In this document: positions 1 to 8,671 of the stretch, piece after piece
Position numbering within the stretch: the stretch's first letter is position 1
Layout: each line of letters starts with the position of its first letter
The notes under the pieces: generated by a model
Database searches by the model: none
Seen by the model: only the letters and a program-made list of their open reading frames with translations
What the model was told of the DNA's origin: nothing
Position numbers and translations under genes: made by a program
Assembly (NCBI GenBank): GCA_002689345.1
Contig: NZFU01000010.1
Location: forward strand, 1 to 33,454
Reading direction: 5' to 3'
Source: Methanobacteriota archaeon
GTDB lineage: Archaea; Thermoplasmatota; Poseidoniia; Poseidoniales; Poseidoniaceae
Length of the DNA: 33,454 nt

Positions 1-184
1 CGATTGTTACGGCACTTAGAACTAACAAAAGCACAATCATAAACCAGAATCCCTTTGGAGATTCTTCTCTTGTTTTCCAACCCTTTCCTTTGTGATGACA
101 ACCCTGGTGTACCCAACAATATCCCGCATAAAGCAGCATAAGAGCTGGTCCAATAAAATTGACTAATGATCTAATTTCTATCAT
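1..184 (-). CDS. Partial small membrane protein (C-terminus runs off window start)
   Basis: Not in the ORF track. Reverse strand from ATG at 184..182 reads MIEIRSLVNFIGPALMLLYAGYCWVHQGCHHKGKGWKTREESPKGFWFMIVLLLVLSAVTI without stop to the window edge; two hydrophobic segments. Confidence 0.6.
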   Translation of the reverse strand, partial: MIEIRSLVNFIGPALMLLYAGYCWVHQGCHHKGKGWKTREESPKGFWFMIVLLLVLSAVTI

Positions 185-232
185 TTGTTCACCTGATTAT
201 GTTCTTCCTTAGGTTTTTTTATCCAATAATAA

Positions 233-1156
233 TCATTGGTATAGTGTCCCAGTGTTCACTACTGGTGTTGTGTCTGTTTCAGAACAGAGAACAACTAGTA
301 GGTTACTCACCATTGTTGCTTTCTTATCTTCATCAAGTTCGATGATTCCTTTGGTACTTAGCTGGTTAAGTGCTAATTCAACCATTCCAACCGCACCAGC
401 GACAATCTCGTGTCGTGCTGCTACAACAGCACTTGCTTGTTGGCGTCGTAACATTGCTTGAGCAATTTCGGTGGAGTATGCTAAGTAACTGATTCGAGCC
501 TCAAGAACTTGAATTCCAGCACGTGCAAGGCGTGCCTCAACAGATTTCTGCAATTCCATTGCAATTTTGTCTTGGTGGCTTGAAAGAGTAATTCCTCCAA
601 TATCTTTCTCCTCGATGGCATCGTATGGGTACTTCGTAGCCATTTCACGTAGTGCCGCTTCACTTTGAATTTGAACGTAATGACCATAATTTTCAACTTC
701 AAACATGGCTTCTGCAGCATCATAAACTCGCCAAACAACTACTGCTGCAATATCAATTGGATTCGCATTGACATCGTTAACTTTCAATTTACTAGATTCA
801 AAGTTGTTAATTTTGAAAGACATCTTCGATTTGTGATATAATGGATTCAGGAAAAACCTGAACCCTTCCCTCTTTAGTGTTGATTTATATTTTCCAAAGA
901 ATTGTACAACAACTACTTCATTGGGGTTTACAATAACATATGAATTCCACATGAGTAGCCAAAGCGGTCCTGTCAAAATTAGCAATAGTGCTCCAGGTCC
1001 AGTGGCAGTTAGAGCCAAATTGAGTACAGTGAGGCCTAAGTGGATCATTAAGCCTAGAAATCCATTTATTGATGTTTTAGATTTTATGTCCTTATACTGT
1101 GGTTCATTAGTGTGTTTTACAGCATCAAGTTGTAGATTTACTGATTGCGGTTGCAT
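233..1156 (-). CDS. SPFH/band 7 (stomatin/prohibitin/flotillin-like) membrane protein
   Basis: 307 aa; N-terminal hydrophobic hairpin, then [96 protein letters not shown], typical of SPFH domains. Confidence 0.9.
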
Positions 1157-1218
1157 ATTCAGTCCTACATGTCACCAATATATTATGATATCTAAGTGAT
1201 ATCACTGTGATATTAGTG
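1157..1218 (-). promoter_or_regulatory. Putative SPFH-gene promoter: TATA-like AT-rich box plus three 11-bp-phased TGATAT(C/T) elements
   Basis: TGATATC at 1186-1192, TGATATC at 1197-1203, TGATATT at 1208-1214. The reverse strand reads ...CATAATATATTGGTGACATGTAGGACTGAAT-ATG, placing an AT-rich TATA-like box about 25 nt upstream of the start codon. Confidence 0.45.
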
Positions 1219-1219
1219 G

Positions 1220-4135
1220 TTAAGCGGTATCTTCAGAAGATTCAGCAGGTTCTATCTCATCATCCAAGTCATCTAATTCTAATTCCGAATTAATTTCCTC
1301 AGGCTCATCATTCCACTTTGCTTCACCAATTCCCACATCATTATCTGGTTTGAAAATCATTACAGCCCCCATTAATAGGGATATTAAAGCCGAAATCCAA
1401 AGTCCAAGGGTGACATAATCTATCCAATGGTCAAAATTAGTAAAGTAAGCAAATTGATCTTGATTTGTAACGATTTGCGATTCCATAGTTTCAGCGGTTT
1501 CATCATCGAGTTCCCCTGTAGTTTTAATCACGAAAACCTCTTGCAAATCATCCTTTGTGGGCGGAGTTTGTTGCTCGGTAGTGTTCCTTTTGTCGAGCCA
1601 GAATGTTGATTCAGATTCTCCTGCAATTATCGCCCCACTAATCTGTTCAACCTTGAGCTGAACATTACTTCCAAAGTAGACAGGAAGCGCTCCTGGAATG
1701 ACATCTAACAAATCTCCATTATTGATTAGTTTGCCTTGAATCGGACGAGTTAAAGGGTCCATTTCAGCGGTGCATACATCGACTGGTATTCCCTTTAGAG
1801 TTCCTTCTTCATCACAAATTATGGCTGCAGTTCCATAGCCAGATAAGTCGACTAAATCACCTTCGCCAGTTACAAACCCTCCAGTGGTTTCACTCTGCTT
1901 TTCAGCGGTTAGTAGTCCAAAGGTGGCTTGTTCTTTCTCGAGGGTTCTCCATCCGACATATTCACTATCACCAACTTGAACGGTTTCTCCTTTATCACAA
2001 GTATCTGTCTCACCTGTACAAATTGTAATTAGTGCAGGATTACCGGTTGAAATTCCCCCTTCAACATATGCACTTGAGCCATAGTATGTTTCATTTGATT
2101 CAAGGCTAGTCCAGCCAACGGTCATGTCATCCTTATCTCCAGATTGTAAGTAGGCATTTACTGGGTCATGCCATCCTAGAAGCCAATTATTGACCGATTG
2201 TGTGAGATAGCGAGATGTTTCAAAGGAATCGATCAATACTTCAGGAACTATATTCTTGAAGACATATTCCATCATCAGTAATCTAACAGCCCCACCAGCG
2301 TCAATATCTATCCCGTAGATATCTGCAACGGTTTGGTTTGTCCATTCTACGGCTTCAGCAGATTGATTATTAGTATAGTTAATCGGTAGTGATTTACCAC
2401 TTAGTTCTCCATAAAGAAACATGCTTGCTCCTTCCACAGTTGTTAGGCCCCATGGGCCATACAAGATGTTTGCACTCTTTTCTCGAGAGATGTCAATTGG
2501 GTCACCTGATGGGAATCCATATACTCCACTTCCCCAACTGCCGCCGGCATTTAGTGAATATTCTAAATACGGATCCTTCTCGTCAAGTGGGTTATCAGAA
2601 CCAAATGTTTGATTTACAAATTCTGAGGCTGTAATATTGCCCTCATCCCCGATTAAAATCAGTGGCAATGTTGTGGTGTCATCCATCCAATCACTACAGA
2701 AGTCTTTCAGAACTTGATGCTGGTTTCCTGTAATTCCATAGGTGTCGATGGCAGTTTGTTTATCCATGTCCAAGAATTCTGTTAATCCAAAACTTGTTCC
2801 TGAATCACTTACAGCGACAATACCCATCGGTTCATCAGTTTCATGCCCCATTGCAAATACCTTGCTAGCAACATCATCGTCCATTTCGATTCCAAATAAA
2901 TTCAGAGCCCTAGTTGAAAGATTAACCCCATCTTCAGAATAATCTGTTAGATAGTCATCATTGCCTGCACCATCATCTAGCATTAATTTGCCCATCCCTC
3001 CATAAAGGGTCCAATCTCTGGAGAGGGTTATGTTCAAGTCGGTAGGATGTGTAAATCCCCATAATTCAGCACGTTGCAAAGTGATTGAATCTTCAGGGTT
3101 TTGGAGAATTTCTTCCATAGAATCCGGCTCACCCATTGCAGCAAATACAAGTGGTCCCATGAAATTATTCAGTGAAAGGTTTTCACCTTCAGGGCCTACT
3201 GCCTCATAGAATGCATATTCAAGATTAATAGTTGAAATAAAGCTACTAGATTCATTGTCAATAACATTATTTCCGTTCAAGTCACCAGTTCGGTCACCAT
3301 TTTGGTCCCAGCCCCAAACTTCATCCAGTTCAAGAATTCCATCGCCATCATCATTCCAAGTTCCATCAACCCACCTCGGAGTTACTCCACCTTCACCAAG
3401 ATAGGTTTTGGTATCATCTTCTAAGAACGCATCTCCGTATGCTTCATCAAATAGATTGAACATCTCGTCTAAGTAATATGATTCTGCGGAATTACCTAGG
3501 CTTGTATCAACTACAGCACCCTCATAATCACCCTCAGTAAGTCTCAAATTATCTATATTATATTCATTGTAATCTGCTACTTCATATGCAGCAGAAACTT
3601 GCTTCATGTGAATGTCAATTACACCAGATACAAATGCTGTTTTGGTAGTTTCCATAACAGTGTTAATGGCAGTACCTGTGGCTCCAACAACCTGTGGAGT
3701 AAATGCGATATTTAGTTGACTCACTTCAGTAGTACAGGGTACTTTTGTTTCTTTGGCGCAAGCATATGAGGTGGTCTGCTTGTATGTTAGCAATCCATTT
3801 TTAACATCATAATTATCCACTTCTTTCTTGAGTGTGACATCATAAGTTACAGGACCTACTCTTTCGTAAATTGGTTCCGTATAATTATCATTAACATCAT
3901 CAACATTTGTAATGTGCCAAGCATAGAAGTCTCTTTGGCTAGTCGATTCTTTCCAGTCCTCATTCACCTCTGTGCACATTACATTCTCACAAATATCATC
4001 TTTAGCCTTCATAGCCACTGCTTCTTCAACAGCAGCAGGAACTTGGTCGGTTGCATACATGCCTATTCCAATATTTAGTGATACTAATACTAGGCTAGTG
4101 GCTACAAGAATGGCATTCAGAGGATTGAGTCCCAT
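1220..4135 (-). CDS. CD36/LIMP-2/SR-B-like two-TM ectodomain protein with Asp-rich EF-hand/dockerin-like insert
   Basis: 971 aa; N-terminal TM (ILVATSLVLVSLNIGIGMYA); RDFYAWHITNVDDVNDNYTEPIYERVGPVTYDV resembles the CD36 'F..FN.TNP.E...G..P...E.GPY.Y' block; late 'STFWLDKRNTT' resembles the CD36 'LWLNE' region; C-terminal TM (WIDYVTLGLWISALISLLMGAVMIF); acidic cytoplasmic tail. Confidence 0.7.
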   Translation of the reverse strand: MGLNPLNAILVATSLVLVSLNIGIGMYATDQVPAAVEEAVAMKAKDDICENVMCTEVNEDWKESTSQRDFYAWHITNVDDVNDNYTEPIYERVGPVTYDVTLKKEVDNYDVKNGLLTYKQTTSYACAKETKVPCTTEVSQLNIAFTPQVVGATGTAINTVMETTKTAFVSGVIDIHMKQVSAAYEVADYNEYNIDNLRLTEGDYEGAVVDTSLGNSAESYYLDEMFNLFDEAYGDAFLEDDTKTYLGEGGVTPRWVDGTWNDDGDGILELDEVWGWDQNGDRTGDLNGNNVIDNESSSFISTINLEYAFYEAVGPEGENLSLNNFMGPLVFAAMGEPDSMEEILQNPEDSITLQRAELWGFTHPTDLNITLSRDWTLYGGMGKLMLDDGAGNDDYLTDYSEDGVNLSTRALNLFGIEMDDDVASKVFAMGHETDEPMGIVAVSDSGTSFGLTEFLDMDKQTAIDTYGITGNQHQVLKDFCSDWMDDTTTLPLILIGDEGNITASEFVNQTFGSDNPLDEKDPYLEYSLNAGGSWGSGVYGFPSGDPIDISREKSANILYGPWGLTTVEGASMFLYGELSGKSLPINYTNNQSAEAVEWTNQTVADIYGIDIDAGGAVRLLMMEYVFKNIVPEVLIDSFETSRYLTQSVNNWLLGWHDPVNAYLQSGDKDDMTVGWTSLESNETYYGSSAYVEGGISTGNPALITICTGETDTCDKGETVQVGDSEYVGWRTLEKEQATFGLLTAEKQSETTGGFVTGEGDLVDLSGYGTAAIICDEEGTLKGIPVDVCTAEMDPLTRPIQGKLINNGDLLDVIPGALPVYFGSNVQLKVEQISGAIIAGESESTFWLDKRNTTEQQTPPTKDDLQEVFVIKTTGELDDETAETMESQIVTNQDQFAYFTNFDHWIDYVTLGLWISALISLLMGAVMIFKPDNDVGIGEAKWNDEPEEINSELELDDLDDEIEPAESSEDTA

Positions 4136-4192
4136 GCTTTACGAGAATATACATTCAGCATTGAACCTTGCGTAGGAAAACGCACCACAGTG

Positions 4193-5632
4193 TCACTCTG
4201 TGCCGGAAATAGTTCCATCGGCTTCTAATCGATATAATCGGATAGTACTCGTTGCTCCGCGCATTGCTAAAGGTGATCCTGAAATTGCTACCACTCTTTC
4301 TCCAGATTTTATTGAACCATTTGCGGCAAGATTTCGTATCGCTTGTTGCATTGTATGTGAGCCTCTTTCATGCTCATCAACCATAACAGTTTGAACCCCC
4401 GGAAGTAGATTCATTCTTCTAGCGGCTCTAATTCTATCTGTGACTGCAGTAACTGCAAAATCGGGCCTGTACCCTGCAACTAATCTAGGAGCATTCCCAT
4501 GTTGAGTAGCTACAAGAATATGCCTTGCTCCTGACATTTTAGCTAATTCTACACCTGAATGTGCAACCGCACGTGTCGAGCGGAATTTCGAGAGTGCACC
4601 GGGTGTGCCTCCTGAAGATACTAGACCCTCTTCGGTGGCACTAGCGATTCTGATCATGGTTTCAACCGCAGCTACAGGATGGTTTCCTGATGCAGTTTCA
4701 CCAGATAGCATTACAGCAGTACTGCCATGGCGGATTGCTGTAGATACATCGCTAACCTCGGCTCTAGTTGGTCTTGGATTTAATGTCATAGATTCGAGCA
4801 TTTGAGTGGCTACTATAACCACCATTCCTCGCATCAATCCGGCATCGATAATGTTCTGTTGGGCTAAAGGAACTTGCTCCAATGGAATCTCCACGCCCAA
4901 GTCGCCTCTAGCAACCATTACAGCATCAGCTGCATCTAGAATTGAATGCAAATTAGTTAGTGCCGCAGGGTGTTCAATTTTTGCAATAATTGGAGTATGT
5001 AATCCTGCAGCATTAATCGCATCACGTGCAGGGCGTAGGTCTTCTGCGGTTCTTACATATGATACTGCTATCCAATCTGCTCCCGCTTCCAATGCATGGG
5101 ATAGTGCGAGTTTATCCTTTTCACCGATTGCAGGTAGATCGATCATAGTACCAGGTACATTGATTCCTTTACGACTGGTTAGAGGGCCACCATCTTCTAC
5201 AATACAATCGATAAACGATGATTTTTCACCACCGGTTTCACTAACTGATAATCTGATTAATCCGTCTGCGAGTAGAATCGAATCTCCTTTGTTCAATTCA
5301 GCAGATAGACCGTCGTATTCGACAGGTAGTTCAGGACCTTCATGATTCGATTTACCACATAATAGTCGAACAGTTTCACCACTTGTAAGTAATCTAACCC
5401 CTGAAAATTCACCTAGGCGTAGTTTTGGACCTGGTAGGTCTGCCAAAATACAGGTGGTTCGTTCTTCAGTTTCTAGAGAACGAATTTTTTGGTATAATTC
5501 TGTTTTTTGTTCGGGTTCACCATGTGAGTAATTGAGACGAAATACATCGGCTCCAGCGTCAAAAATTGATTTGAGATTATCCCAATCCCATGAAGATGGG
5601 CCGATGGTGGCTACCACCCTTGTTCTTCTCAT
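4193..5632 (-). CDS. pyk: Pyruvate kinase
   Basis: 479 aa; MRRTRVVATIGPSS, FRLNYSHG, ADLPGPKLRLGEF, IIAKIEHPAAL, DAVMVARGDLGVEIPLEQVPLAQQNII, VIVATQMLESM...PTRAEVSDVSTAI..G..AVMLSGETA.G.

HPVAAV: diagnostic pyruvate kinase motifs. Confidence 0.97.
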   Translation of the reverse strand: MRRTRVVATIGPSSWDWDNLKSIFDAGADVFRLNYSHGEPEQKTELYQKIRSLETEERTTCILADLPGPKLRLGEFSGVRLLTSGETVRLLCGKSNHEGPELPVEYDGLSAELNKGDSILLADGLIRLSVSETGGEKSSFIDCIVEDGGPLTSRKGINVPGTMIDLPAIGEKDKLALSHALEAGADWIAVSYVRTAEDLRPARDAINAAGLHTPIIAKIEHPAALTNLHSILDAADAVMVARGDLGVEIPLEQVPLAQQNIIDAGLMRGMVVIVATQMLESMTLNPRPTRAEVSDVSTAIRHGSTAVMLSGETASGNHPVAAVETMIRIASATEEGLVSSGGTPGALSKFRSTRAVAHSGVELAKMSGARHILVATQHGNAPRLVAGYRPDFAVTAVTDRIRAARRMNLLPGVQTVMVDEHERGSHTMQQAIRNLAANGSIKSGERVVAISGSPLAMRGATSTIRLYRLEADGTISGTE

Positions 5633-5686
5633 GTTTTAATCTCGGGGCCTCTAGGACTAAAGGACTCTCTATGTAATCTCCTTATT

Positions 5687-6208
5687 TCAACGAATTCCGG
5701 TTCCATAAGCTACGAATTCAAGAGTGCCTAATTTATTCTGTTGACCACCTTTTATTTTGTTCATAACCATTGCAGTTTCAACTCTTACATTGATTACTTC
5801 ATCCCATCCCTCACCTATCGCTTGTTCTCTCAAGCGTTGAACGACTTCGCTTCTACCATACGCTAGGATTTTGTCAAAAGATTGGATGTTACCACCAAAA
5901 ATAGATTTGATTCCACCTAAGAATAATTGCCACCAAGAAGGTCCTACGGTGATATTTGTCATCACTAAACTCGATTGAGTAATTTTGTCCAAACTTATCG
6001 GAGTTGAAAGTGTGTGGATGTTATCTCCTCCTACAAGTGTTGCAACATGGCGCTCTCTTGCTAATAATCGCTTGAACATTTTAGATTGATGTAAACCACC
6101 AAATAACATTGAGTAAATGAATGCTAAAGGAAAGAATGCTCCAAATGCAATACCGATGAGGATCAGAGAATAAACTAATATTTCACCAACATCACCAGAT
6201 TCGAACAT
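5687..6208 (-). CDS. YbjQ/UPF0145-family protein with N-terminal TM segment
   Basis: 173 aa; N-terminal hydrophobic stretch, then SLVMTNITVGPSWWQLFLGGIKSIFGGNIQSFDKILAYGRSEVVQRLREQAIGEGWDEVINVRVET...LEFVAYGTGI, typical YbjQ pattern. Confidence 0.8.
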   Translation of the reverse strand: MFESGDVGEILVYSLILIGIAFGAFFPLAFIYSMLFGGLHQSKMFKRLLARERHVATLVGGDNIHTLSTPISLDKITQSSLVMTNITVGPSWWQLFLGGIKSIFGGNIQSFDKILAYGRSEVVQRLREQAIGEGWDEVINVRVETAMVMNKIKGGQQNKLGTLEFVAYGTGIR

Positions 6209-6212
6209 TATT

Positions 6213-6539
6213 TCACCCCTCAGTAACTATTACGGCAGTTCCATAAGCGAATAATTCTGCGGCTCCACCTGCTACACTGCTCGTGGCAAATCGTACATTG
6301 ACTACTGCATTTGCCCCTCTTTGGCCAGCATCCATCATCATTCTTCCAATTGCTTCTGTACGCGCTTCCATCAGAAGTTCAGTGTACGCTTTCAATTCAC
6401 CACCGACGATATTTTTTAATCCAGCTAGGATATCCTTTCCAATATGTTTAGCGCGAACTGTAGAACCTGTCGCTATCCCTAATGATTTTGTTATTGTAAA
6501 TCCAGGGATGGTTTCAATATTTGACGTCATCATTTCCAT
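6213..6539 (-). CDS. YbjQ/UPF0145-family protein
   Basis: 108 aa; TIPGFTITKSLGIATGSTVRAKHIGKDILAGLKNIVGGELKAYTELLMEARTEAIGRMMMDAGQRGANAVVNVRFATSSVAGGAAELFAYGTAVIV. Confidence 0.92.
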   Translation of the reverse strand: MEMMTSNIETIPGFTITKSLGIATGSTVRAKHIGKDILAGLKNIVGGELKAYTELLMEARTEAIGRMMMDAGQRGANAVVNVRFATSSVAGGAAELFAYGTAVIVTEG

Positions 6540-7221
6540 GAATGGGGCTTGATGTGGAGGGTTCTTTTATGTTTAGATGGAAGCCACTTTCGGGGATTTG
6601 CTGTTTGGAGTGATATAAATTAGTCAGTACAATAGTCAGAGCTATGAAAAATATTCCACACATAGATGAGGTGAAAACAGAAGTTTTTGCAATCCAAGAG
6701 TAATCACCACCTCCTGGAATACTATCCATATAATTAGCTACAATCTCTGAAGAGATGTATGATGTCCATACATCTCCTATAATTTTGGTAGCACCAAATG
6801 CGATTCCAATCTGCATCATTTTTTGATGTTGTGTCCAGAACATTACTATTGCTGGCACCCCAATTATAACAGTCAAGATTGCAAATATTTGAGTCACTTC
6901 TGTCACACTTGAATCTTCTAATTCATCAGTCATTGTAAGATAGGACTGGTAATCATCCCATTCTTGTAGCGACCAATTGTAATTCCGTTGTTCCTCTTCT
7001 GTACCGTTTTCAGGGTAATCACCTGGATTTTCAGGCTCATTTCCAAAAGAATAGTGATTTATTCCATTGATTCCAAATATTTCCAAGTAGAACAGGTTAG
7101 CAATAGACCCCAATACAATAATTCCAAGAATCATTGCAAAAACACGAGCCCACCATGGGCTATGTTCGTTAATTGAATCCAAATCCATTTCAATCACAAA
7201 ATTGGTTGATTTCTTAACCAT
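6514..7221 (-). CDS. Hypothetical multi-TM membrane protein
   Basis: 235 aa; several hydrophobic segments. Overlaps the neighbouring genes at both ends, so the start codon is uncertain (MDLDSINEHSPWWARV is an alternative). Confidence 0.65.
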   Translation of the reverse strand: MVKKSTNFVIEMDLDSINEHSPWWARVFAMILGIIVLGSIANLFYLEIFGINGINHYSFGNEPENPGDYPENGTEEEQRNYNWSLQEWDDYQSYLTMTDELEDSSVTEVTQIFAILTVIIGVPAIVMFWTQHQKMMQIGIAFGATKIIGDVWTSYISSEIVANYMDSIPGGGDYSWIAKTSVFTSSMCGIFFIALTIVLTNLYHSKQQIPESGFHLNIKEPSTSSPIHGNDDVKY

Positions 7222-8654
7222 TCCAAATCTGAAATGTACAACTGCCTAATGTCATCTAGTCCAAGAACTAGCATAGCTAATCTCTCTAGTCCCATTCCCC
7301 AAGCACAAACAGGGTCCTTGATTCCAAGTGGTTCAGTGACTTCTGGCCTGAATATTCCAGCACCACCCAGTTCTAGCCATTTACCACGCCACTTCACTTC
7401 AACTTCTAGAGATGGCTCAGTATAGGGGAAATATGCTGGACGAACTCTGACTTCTGGGTATCCCATTTTTTCATAGAACGTCTTTAGGGTACTAACCAAC
7501 ATTCCTAAGTTTGCACCAGGTTCCATGATTATGCCTTCAATTTGGTGGAATTCTGGTAGGTGTGTTCGATCTATACTCTCCTTACGAAATACTCTATCGA
7601 TTGCGAATACTCGACAAGGTTTCGTAGGGTTTTTGGCAAGATATTGAATTGTATTTACCGTGGTGTGAGTTCTCAATAGGCCTTTTTGAGAAATCTCTTC
7701 ACTGAATTCACCGCCCCATCCGGTCGATTCAGTCTCACCTCCGTGTTCGTGAATTGCTTTCCAATCTGCAATCAATTTAGGGTCGAGTTTGATTTGTTTT
7801 GGTTCATCAAGATAGAATGTATCCTGCATTTCTCTTGCAGGATGGTCTTGAGGAATGAATAGAGAGTCCATATTCCAGCCAGCGGTTTGAACATAATCAT
7901 CCACTAATTCTGAGAAACCCATCTCTAAGAAAATTGAACGAATACGCTCGATTAGTGCTTGCATAGGGTGGCTCCTTCCTGATCGAGGCATGGATGCTTC
8001 GAGTGAAACATCATAAGGTCTAAATTGAGCATTTTTCCATTCATCACTCTGTAGTAATTCAGGTGTTATTTCTGCAATCTTGACAACTTCCTTCAGCTCA
8101 TCAGCAGGGACTGCTTGACCATTTGGTGTTATTTTCCAAGTGCGACTAACCATCTCTACAACTTCAATTAGATTCTTTCGTCCTTTGAAATGGTCAAAAA
8201 GTGGATGTTCTAATGATGGTGATTCAATGTAAGAGGTCCTTTCAGCGATAGATTTTGAAACAGCAGATGAATCTTCACAAGAAAAAGTTCCTCCTTGAAG
8301 AGAAACACCTAGGCCCTTCAGAAGACCAACACCAGGTCCTGCTTCATGTCGCTCAAATTGTGAAGATAAATCTTTCATCGTAGTAGATGGGTTGGATTGA
8401 ATAAAATCCCAAAGTCTTGCTTCAAGTAGGCCATCTGTAGCAGCCCTTTCTCCTTCACTACCAAGAATGACTTCGGTATTACTAGATTCACTAATCTTGA
8501 CAAAACCCTGATTTGAAAGTCCATGCCCTGCACCTACAGCTATGGCTTGGTCTTCCCAGTCACAACCGAGTAAAACCTCTTCCAAACTCCATTCGCCTTT
8601 GCGTTCTTGCAAGGCTCGGAGCATCCTTTTTTCGGGATTAGTCAACTCCGCCAT
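7194..8654 (-). CDS. pheS: Phenylalanyl-tRNA synthetase alpha subunit
   Basis: 486 aa; HPMQALIERIRSIFLEMGFSEL, FDxL-region equivalents, DQDHPAREMQDTFYL-like segment, LLRTHTTVNTIQYL, FAIDRVFRKESIDRTHLPEFHQIEGI, RPAYFPYTEPSLEVEV, ELGGAGIFRPEVTEPLGI, AWGMGLERLAMLVLGLDDIRQLYISDL. Confidence 0.97.
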   Translation of the reverse strand: MAELTNPEKRMLRALQERKGEWSLEEVLLGCDWEDQAIAVGAGHGLSNQGFVKISESSNTEVILGSEGERAATDGLLEARLWDFIQSNPSTTMKDLSSQFERHEAGPGVGLLKGLGVSLQGGTFSCEDSSAVSKSIAERTSYIESPSLEHPLFDHFKGRKNLIEVVEMVSRTWKITPNGQAVPADELKEVVKIAEITPELLQSDEWKNAQFRPYDVSLEASMPRSGRSHPMQALIERIRSIFLEMGFSELVDDYVQTAGWNMDSLFIPQDHPAREMQDTFYLDEPKQIKLDPKLIADWKAIHEHGGETESTGWGGEFSEEISQKGLLRTHTTVNTIQYLAKNPTKPCRVFAIDRVFRKESIDRTHLPEFHQIEGIIMEPGANLGMLVSTLKTFYEKMGYPEVRVRPAYFPYTEPSLEVEVKWRGKWLELGGAGIFRPEVTEPLGIKDPVCAWGMGLERLAMLVLGLDDIRQLYISDLEWLRNQPIL

Positions 8655-8671
8655 ATTACTTGCACACAGTG

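Noticed and set aside
4806-5345. 179-aa plus-strand ORF opposite pyk
   Set aside because: Fully antisense to unmistakable pyruvate kinase coding sequence; composition looks like a shadow ORF (Ser/Ile/Pro-rich), no recognisable motif.
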